This document shows, one piece after another, positions 57,480 through 64,000 of a stretch of 64,000 nt of DNA (positions are counted from its first letter, which is position 1; the number at the start of each line of letters is the position of its first letter). Source of the stretch: Annona cherimola (taxonomy: Eukaryota; Streptophyta; Magnoliopsida; Magnoliales; Annonaceae); contig CM059971.1 of assembly GCA_030490835.1 (NCBI GenBank), positions 4,162,545-4,226,544 of the forward strand. The letters run 5' to 3'. The notes beneath the pieces were generated by a model. That model did no database searches. It was not told the DNA's origin and saw only the letters and a list, made by a program, of their open reading frames with translations. The position numbers were made by a program, and so were the translations under genes.

Positions 57480-58740
57480 TAATATGAGAAATAATGAGGA
57501 AGTTAAGAACAGTAAAGTGGGATAAATGAGTACAATATAATAAATATTTTCTTTATCAAAAAAAAAAAGAACATTAAGTGCGATAGAAGAGAGAAGCTTG
57601 GATGGAAATTGGGATAAATTTTACTAAATTAAAATCCTAAGACAATAAGGCTGAACTCGCAGAGTGTAATTCTTGCTTGAGAAAAGCTAATAAGTGAATC
57701 TTTAGGGTCTATTTGCCTGAGCCTAAAAATTCATGCGTTAAACATAAGTTATGTTTCTTAGCTTATCTATTTTGCGCTTTTTGGTGAGTTTTAAGCACAA
57801 GTTATGTTTCTTAGCTTATCTTTTTTGCACTTTTTTGGTGAGTTTTTAAGAGTAATTTACTCATATAATTTGACCAAAATTACAAATATATTCACCAGTT
57901 TTACAAATTGCTTATTACTCCCATATAATTTTACCAAATTTGCATAAAACTCTCATGCGACCTATTTTCTATCAAGAATTGGTAAAATGTGTGTCAGAAA
58001 ATTAAATAATAATAGAAATAACGCTGTTTAGATCTATATTAAAATTTCATCACTATGAAATACTCAATTGTGCAGATAGCGTATTCAGAGAAGAGATTAT
58101 GTAAAAAGAGAGATTTTCTAAGAAGGAGCACAAGTGAGTTACTATAGTTTTGAATAGGGTTATTTTCGTCATTATCCAATTTAATAACACACATTTTAAC
58201 AGTTGTTGACAAAAAAGAGGTCCTATGGGTTATATGCTATTTTAGTAAAATTATATAAGGGTAATATGCAATTCATGAAACTATGTAATTATATCCGGAA
58301 TTTTTTGTCAAACTATGTAGATGTATATGAAAATTACTCAGTTTTTTTAATAAGTATTTATATACATAACAACAACTTATATTACATTCAAACACATTCA
58401 TAACCTTTACATGGTGTAGAGAATTTTTTTTTAATAACCTGTTTGGTTTTTATATGCAAAATATTAGAGCCTAATAGTTAATCTCTGCCAAACAGCTAAA
58501 AAAGTGCAAAACGAGAGCACTTATTATGGACATTAATGGCGGCCAAATAGGCCAAATAATGTCAAACCCAAGGGTTTATCTGGCCTAATGGTACAATTAA
58601 CCCAAAGTCGTGCATTGGCCGGAAAGCTCTAAACAGGAGCTTCTTGTTAAGGAGCTTTTTATAGCTTTTCCCCAAAAATTTTGAGTGAAAATTATAAGTC
58701 CGGCCAAATAGCCTATGAAAAGCTGACCAAATCCATGTTG
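57480..58740. repeat. Repeat-rich DNA with a 53-bp tandem duplication and MITE-like segment
   Basis: 57739-57845 holds two 53-base units ('aagttatgtttcttagctta', 'ttggtgagtt'). 57850-57960 and 58140-58380 resemble the foldback core at 56850. 58490-58740 is a separate GC-richer piece with 'ggccaaatagg' near the middle and 'ccggccaaatagcc' near the end, probably a small MITE. No gene. Confidence 0.45.
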
Positions 58741-59309
58741 CTTTGTCTAATCAAGTAAATACCAAGTGAAACATGCAAGGCAAAACTAGCCTCTTGGCTA
58801 AAATTGTTCCAATCCTACAAGTAGAGATAAGTTTTGCGTAACAGCATTTGTCACTAGAAATAGAAACACACCAACGAATTATAAAAGAAGCAAGACTTGC
58901 CCTGTAAATGCCTCTCTTGTCTGTACTAGTAATCAATGCCCAATGTCTATAAAATCTTTGGATTTTTCCTTTTGGGTTACTTGTACTTAATTTCCTTTCT
59001 TTCTCATTAATCTTTCTCCATCTTAATTTGTGCACCTAAGCTCAGCTAGCCAATATGAGTTTAGTGTTTGTTCTTCCTGTCCTAAACTTGTTTTTTCGTT
59101 CGTTTTCAACACTTCTTGTGCTATTCTTCTTTTGCCCTTTTCTTCTAAGACACATTTTCAAGGTACAGTACTCAATACCAATATCGAAGAAGTTGCCACT
59201 AGGAAAGTTAGGGTGGTGCCCTTTCCTAGGCAACACCCTCTCGTTCCTAACTCCCCACGCATCTACCACTCTTGGTGACTTTCTTCAGTACAACATCTAG
59301 TAGGCAACC

Positions 59310-60025
59310 AAACCACTCTTATTCTTGAATTTACGAATAAATATTTTCATTCCTTTTTTTATGAAGAGTATTTTCATTCCTTAATTAAAAAAATATATGG
59401 TTTCACTTGAGATTAGAAAATTATCATTTTACATGTGTGAGAGGGTATGTGAGATGGGTGAAAAATTTTATTTTTAAAATTTTATTTAAAATACATGCAA
59501 GAATTAACAAAGTTAAATTTTAGTGTATGTATGTATATATATATATATATATAAATGAACTAAATACATATTAGTCTACATAAAAATAAAAAAATGGAAT
59601 TTGAAAATATAAAATACATTAGGTCAACTAATAGAATCAAAAAATATAAAAATACATTCCGTTGTTAAGTAACAACCATACGTATAGGACCATCCCTTTC
59701 TTACCTCCTTATCACTTCATTTGATGAATTCTATATTTATAATTTTTTAATTCGTTAAGGATTTGTTCAGAAGAATTAAAAATTTAGATTGAGATGAAAA
59801 ATGGGATGAGAACGTAACGGTGGAAAAGATGAATTATATATATAATTTTCTAATTCATTAAGGATTTTTTAAGAAGAATTAAAAATTTAGATTGAGATGA
59901 AAAATGGGATGAGAACGTAACAGTGGAAAAAGGTATTTAATAAATACAAAAAATTTTATTAGACATTGAAAAAAAAAACTGTCTTGGAAATTAAAATTTT
60001 TTCTTAAGAATGAAGATGTGCACAC
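59310..60025. repeat. P450 relic C intron 1 with TA tract and 103-bp tandem duplication
   Basis: TA tract at about 59534-59552. Two 103-base-period units at 59739-59841 and 59842-59936 ('gagatgaaaaatgggatgag', 'aacgtaac.gtggaaaa'). The single-copy equivalent is at 6460-6540 in relic B. Confidence 0.75.
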
Positions 60026-62980
60026 CATTTAATTTTCTAATTCATTAAAGATATATCACTTCTATACAGATCTAATTGTTTTTGTTGAATACATGCATAC
60101 AATTGAAGACATGGGAAGATTTTTCAATCCCATCTTTTCGGGCACCCAAACAACGAGGATCGGTTGTTTGAGAGCAGCTATACTGCTAACATCCCAAGCA
60201 TACTTGGGGATTTCACCATGCTTGTGACTACTGGTGATCACCGCAAGCAACTTCGAGCTGCCGCACTCACCGTCTTTGCCACCATCAAAGCTCACAACAA
60301 CTGTTTCGTCTCTGATATTGAAAACAGTGCAATTAGGATCATAAGCACCTGGACAGGCAACAAGACTCTCATTTTCTGCAACGAAACCTGCAAGGCATGT
60401 TGATACATCTCCTCACTTGACCAACTTTTATTGGAATAGGGGTTAATTGAAATATGAGTAGAAATTACATTTGTACTTACATACATAGATCATAATATAA
60501 CCACACAGTATCAACCATTTTCGCTACAAAATTTTATGTATCTATAGTTATCTTTTTGCTGCCAAATATCAAATGCAGTGTAGCACTATATTAGTTTCAA
60601 CCAAAGATATATTATTATATACAGCCAAATTTTCATAATACATTAAATATTATTTTTTTCTGTGTTCAATTTAAAAATCCGTCACACTTAACCATATGTT
60701 ACCATTCAAAAGTGAAAAAATATTTATAACGAAATAATAAATTGTCACCAAAATAACCTCACATTTTCAGCCATTTTTAAAAGGTAATGATCAAATACAG
60801 TGGTCCTGCAAGAATCTTTTCATGCAAAATTTTTTATTCTATGATTTTTCAATTCTAAACCATTTAATAATTAATAAAATGATTTGGGAAAAGCGGATGT
60901 GTATATATATGGAGTCTTCATGCTTATTGTAAGTACTGAATTATTACTCTTTTACAAATGTGTGGTTATATGAATTAACAAGGGTAAATTTTGTGATCGT
61001 ATTTGAAATTTAACCCTCTGGAATTGTATATATTTATGACAAGCATTAATTAAAATTTTATGTGTCACAATTTATGTTTAGTGTGATAGTCAAACAAATT
61101 CTTAGTTTGAGCCCAGAAGATGATGAGACAGCTCAAATCCTTCCTAGCTTTACTACTTTCATGAAAGGATTAGTTTCATTCTCTATTAATACCTATGGGA
61201 CACCTTATGCCAAGGCAATTCACGTAAGTGTCAAAAAACCTTTTATCATGTCTTTTATTTAATTTTTCATGAATATATAGGTGGACAAATTTCTATATCC
61301 ATAGTAGTTTATTTGATGTGATATTTTTCAATTTGCAACAATTTTAAATGTGTTGCACAAATCCAAAAGCTAGGTTCTAATTAGATGGTTGCCCGACATA
61401 AGTCCCTGGTTTAACAGGCAAAACAACAAATAAAAGCGATTACAAAGACAATATTACAACAAAGGAGAGAAAAGAAAATATGCAAAGACGAGAGAAGGAT
61501 GGATTTCTTAGATATTTTGCTAATCCAAAAGGATCTGTCGGAAGAAGAAATACTTAGCTTGGTTCTCAATCTACTATTGGGAGGATATGAAACAACAGCT
61601 ATGCTAATCGCCATCATGGCCAAATTCCTTTGTAATTGCCCCAAGGCATTGAGAGAACTACGGGTTAGATTACCATGCCTAATTTGCTAAGATATATATG
61701 ATGGTTAGCTTAATAATCTATCATTTTTAGCTACATGAGAAAAGGCCTATATGTATTCTTTTTATGAAAAGAAAAGAAAAGTCTCATATGTTTTTGAATG
61801 TATTAATACTTTATATGATATTTATTCAGATAAAATTATTGCTTAGATAAGAATGTAACTAGGATAGAGTAACTGTGAGTTGACCCATTAAGCACTATAA
61901 AATGGGTAAGATAGGTTTATACTTTCTTACCTATAGGATAGGTATGTTTTAAGTAAAAAAGATTTAATTCAATTACGATAGAGTAAAGGTTCAGAAACCA
62001 TGAACCAACCCAAATTGCTAATATATATTTATCATGTCTTTTACTAAATATTTGTATATTTAAGTATATAAAAACTTGTTTGATTTATCTATTTTTTGGA
62101 ATATTTAATACACATATTATGATATTATACTATTACCATATTGATTACATGTTGTTAAGTAAGGTTTGTAATGGAATGATATTGTTCAAATACAATATGA
62201 AGACCATTTTAAAAAATTAAAATTGGAAGTGATTTGACCTTAAGAAAATAGAATAGAGTAATTCTGAATCAACCCGACTTAAAAAAAGGTAAGATAAGAG
62301 TTTTTGAAAAAGTAATAATAGAATCGAGCTAGACTTACCTAACCTAAGTTGCACACCTAGGCATATATATTAGAAAAACAATTGTGAAATCAAAATTTAA
62401 ATCAAACTATTTTAACAAGTTAATTTTATACTATTTTTGAATAAGGCCAATATACATTACATATCCTATTCGAATGAAAAGTAGAATGCCCTTAAAATAA
62501 ATAATTTCAAATATAGTAAGATAGATACTAATTTTATGATTGAACGAGCGGCTTTTGTAGCAGATTGCATCATAATTGTAGTGCAATATGGCTTTATTGG
62601 AACACTTCTTATATATACATAGAGAGTCTAGTTTCATGTAATTGTATTCATTTTTATCACCTTATTGATTAATGGAAAATCTGTTTCATTTCTTGTGTTT
62701 AGCGTCATTTATTGGTCATTGGATGTATGCATTTTGTCATTAAAATGAACAGCATGAGAAGGTGAGAAGGGAGAAAGTGGGAGAACAATCGGGATGGGAC
62801 GACTACAAGTGCATGAATTTCACTCCGGAACTCATTCATGAAGCGCTTTGCTGTGGAAATATAGTGAAGTTTGCCCATAGAAAAGCTATAAAACACATAT
62901 AGTACAAAGGTGAGTTCTCCCATATCACAACTACGTTTTCAACTATTAATATTCTTTCGAAAACAGCCAATAACATATAT

Positions 62981-63299
62981 GAGTTCTGATGTAGTGCACC
63001 CGAGTGCAAAACCCATTTTTTTAATTGTTTCGAAACTTTTTATACAATTTTTAATCTAGGTGTATTTAACATGTATATCAATTTTTACATTTTTGAAGAC
63101 TTTTAAATATTTTTATTTTTTAAAATATAAATTACAAAAATACCACTGATTTTAAAAAATAAAAAAATCTAGAAATTTTTAAAAACGGTAAAAATTTATA
63201 AACATGATAAATACATACAAATTAACAGTTGTATAAAAAAATTTCATAAACAAATAAAAAAATAAGTGAGATGCATTCAGGTGCATTTAGTCATCAGCG
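62981..63299. mobile_element. Foldback MULE-type MITE, duplicate of the 2273 insertion
   Basis: Flanks AACATATAT at 62972-62980 and 63300-63308. The right tip here is complete ('gcattcaggtgcatttagtc'), whereas the copy at 2273-2582 has lost part of it. Both sit at the same place in the P450 intron. Confidence 0.8.
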
Positions 63300-64000
63300 A
63301 ACATATATTGATCTTTCACAAACAAATGTGATGTAAAATTTTTTCTTATATGGCGATATAACTGATGCTTTAACTAGTATTCTTAAACCACTTTGAAAAC
63401 ATATTACCATATTAGTCTTAATATCATCAAATTCTAATCAATTTTGGCATGAAATAGTTCTTTTTATTTTGGTCTCAATTTTGAGTAGTCGGCTCCTAAC
63501 TGTAGATGGCCTATTGCGTGTATTGGCCATTTCCACCAGCTTTTACTAAAATAAATTTCATTTAATGTTGCCAATTTTTTAGCTGTATATAATATATATT
63601 TGGTTGTATTAGATATATGTTGGCTAAAATTGATTATTTACCTTTAAATAATTGGTTCTTTTTTAGTAATATCATTTCGTTAAATGTATCCCGTGAATGC
63701 AATCAAAATTAACATTTAATGTAGCTATTAAAATTTGATTACAATAGCAATACACTTTCGCTGCAATTAGAGTAGGATTTGGCATCAAATGGAGTTAAAT
63801 CTTTGGTATCATTTGATCATAAGCAAAGTAAAATTAAAATTTTAGCTTCACAGAAGTGGGCATATATGTTTCACTTTCTTGTAGCGTTATTACTTAGAAT
63901 ATTATGCATTTGCTGCCTAATTTGGCTATCTTAAATTTAGTTGAGTGCTTAATTTACCTAGTTTTTGACCTTTTGATTCACTAGCTATAACAAAATGTAC

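Larger units (their letters stand above)
59055..64000 (+). pseudogene. P450 relic C (CYP724/CYP90B-like), 3' end outside window
   Basis: Exon 1, 59055-59297, keeps the membrane anchor [19 protein letters not shown] and the proline hinge [19 protein letters not shown] with ASTTLGDFL, then stops (tag tag). Exon 2, about 60108-60400, reads FESSYTANIPSILGDFTML and IISTWTGNKTLIFC after a ~40-base loss. Exon 3, 61071-61223, reads FSVIVKQILSLSPEDDETAQ, but its acceptor is cacaa where relics A and B have cacag. Exon 4, 61418-61663, reads MDFLDILLIQKDLSEEE and LLLGGYETTAMLIA. Exon 5, about 62748-62909, reads GWDDYKCMNFTPELIHEAL and KFAHRKAIKH, then TAG at 62900-62902. The haem exon would lie past 64000. 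Same family as A and B; non-functional. Confidence 0.87.

Noticed and set aside
60062..60295. Minus-strand open frame of 77 codons
   Set aside because: Antisense of P450 relic C exon 2.
1..64000. tRNA and rRNA genes
   Set aside because: Looked for cloverleaf and box motifs by eye; only the SINE at 48225 shows pol III boxes and it is not a tRNA gene.

Overview
This is a gene-poor, AT-rich stretch of a flowering-plant nuclear genome. The evidence is an NB-LRR disease-resistance gene of the CNL class, relics of a steroid-type cytochrome P450 (CYP724/CYP90B-like), a relic of the plant mitochondrial processing peptidase beta subunit, and dense nested plant transposons (LTR, LINE, SINE, CACTA and several MITE families). 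I cannot name the species; monocot, eudicot and magnoliid all remain open.

Layout. At 1-4.7 kb lies P450 relic A, which starts before the window. At 6.4-11.2 kb lies P450 relic B, which has lost an exon and carries inserted MITEs. At 11.35-26.95 kb lies the one gene that looks intact: CNL exon 1 (coiled coil, 100 codons) and exon 2 (NB-ARC plus LRRs, 1291 codons), separated by an 11.4 kb intron packed with transposons. At 30.0-39.7 kb lies a broken MPP-beta gene on the minus strand; a 5.6 kb LTR-like element, with a second solo LTR nested in it, and a LINE piece sit in its intron. At 39.7-48.7 kb there are repeats, a LINE reverse-transcriptase fragment, a GC-rich island and a tRNA-derived SINE. 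At 48.7-56.5 kb lies a degenerate CACTA (En/Spm) transposon with a dead transposase-related gene. At 56.6-58.7 kb there are foldback and tandem repeats. At 59.05-64.0 kb lies P450 relic C, which runs off the right edge and is near-identical to relic A.

The only gene likely to make a full product is the CNL, an intracellular immune receptor. The P450 relics share an in-frame stop, so the array was duplicated after it died. The CNL 5' end abuts an intron of relic B, so its upstream region is old P450 DNA.

Most notable: (1) the CNL intron looks as if it was created by duplication of an exonic AG|GT segment and then inflated by transposons; (2) a family of foldback MITEs with 9-bp target duplications has tips that are themselves palindromes around a CCGG core and differ between subfamilies although the inner arms are shared; (3) TA-tract-associated (Micron-like) elements occur in near-identical opposite-orientation copies, one with a paired empty site in this same window.
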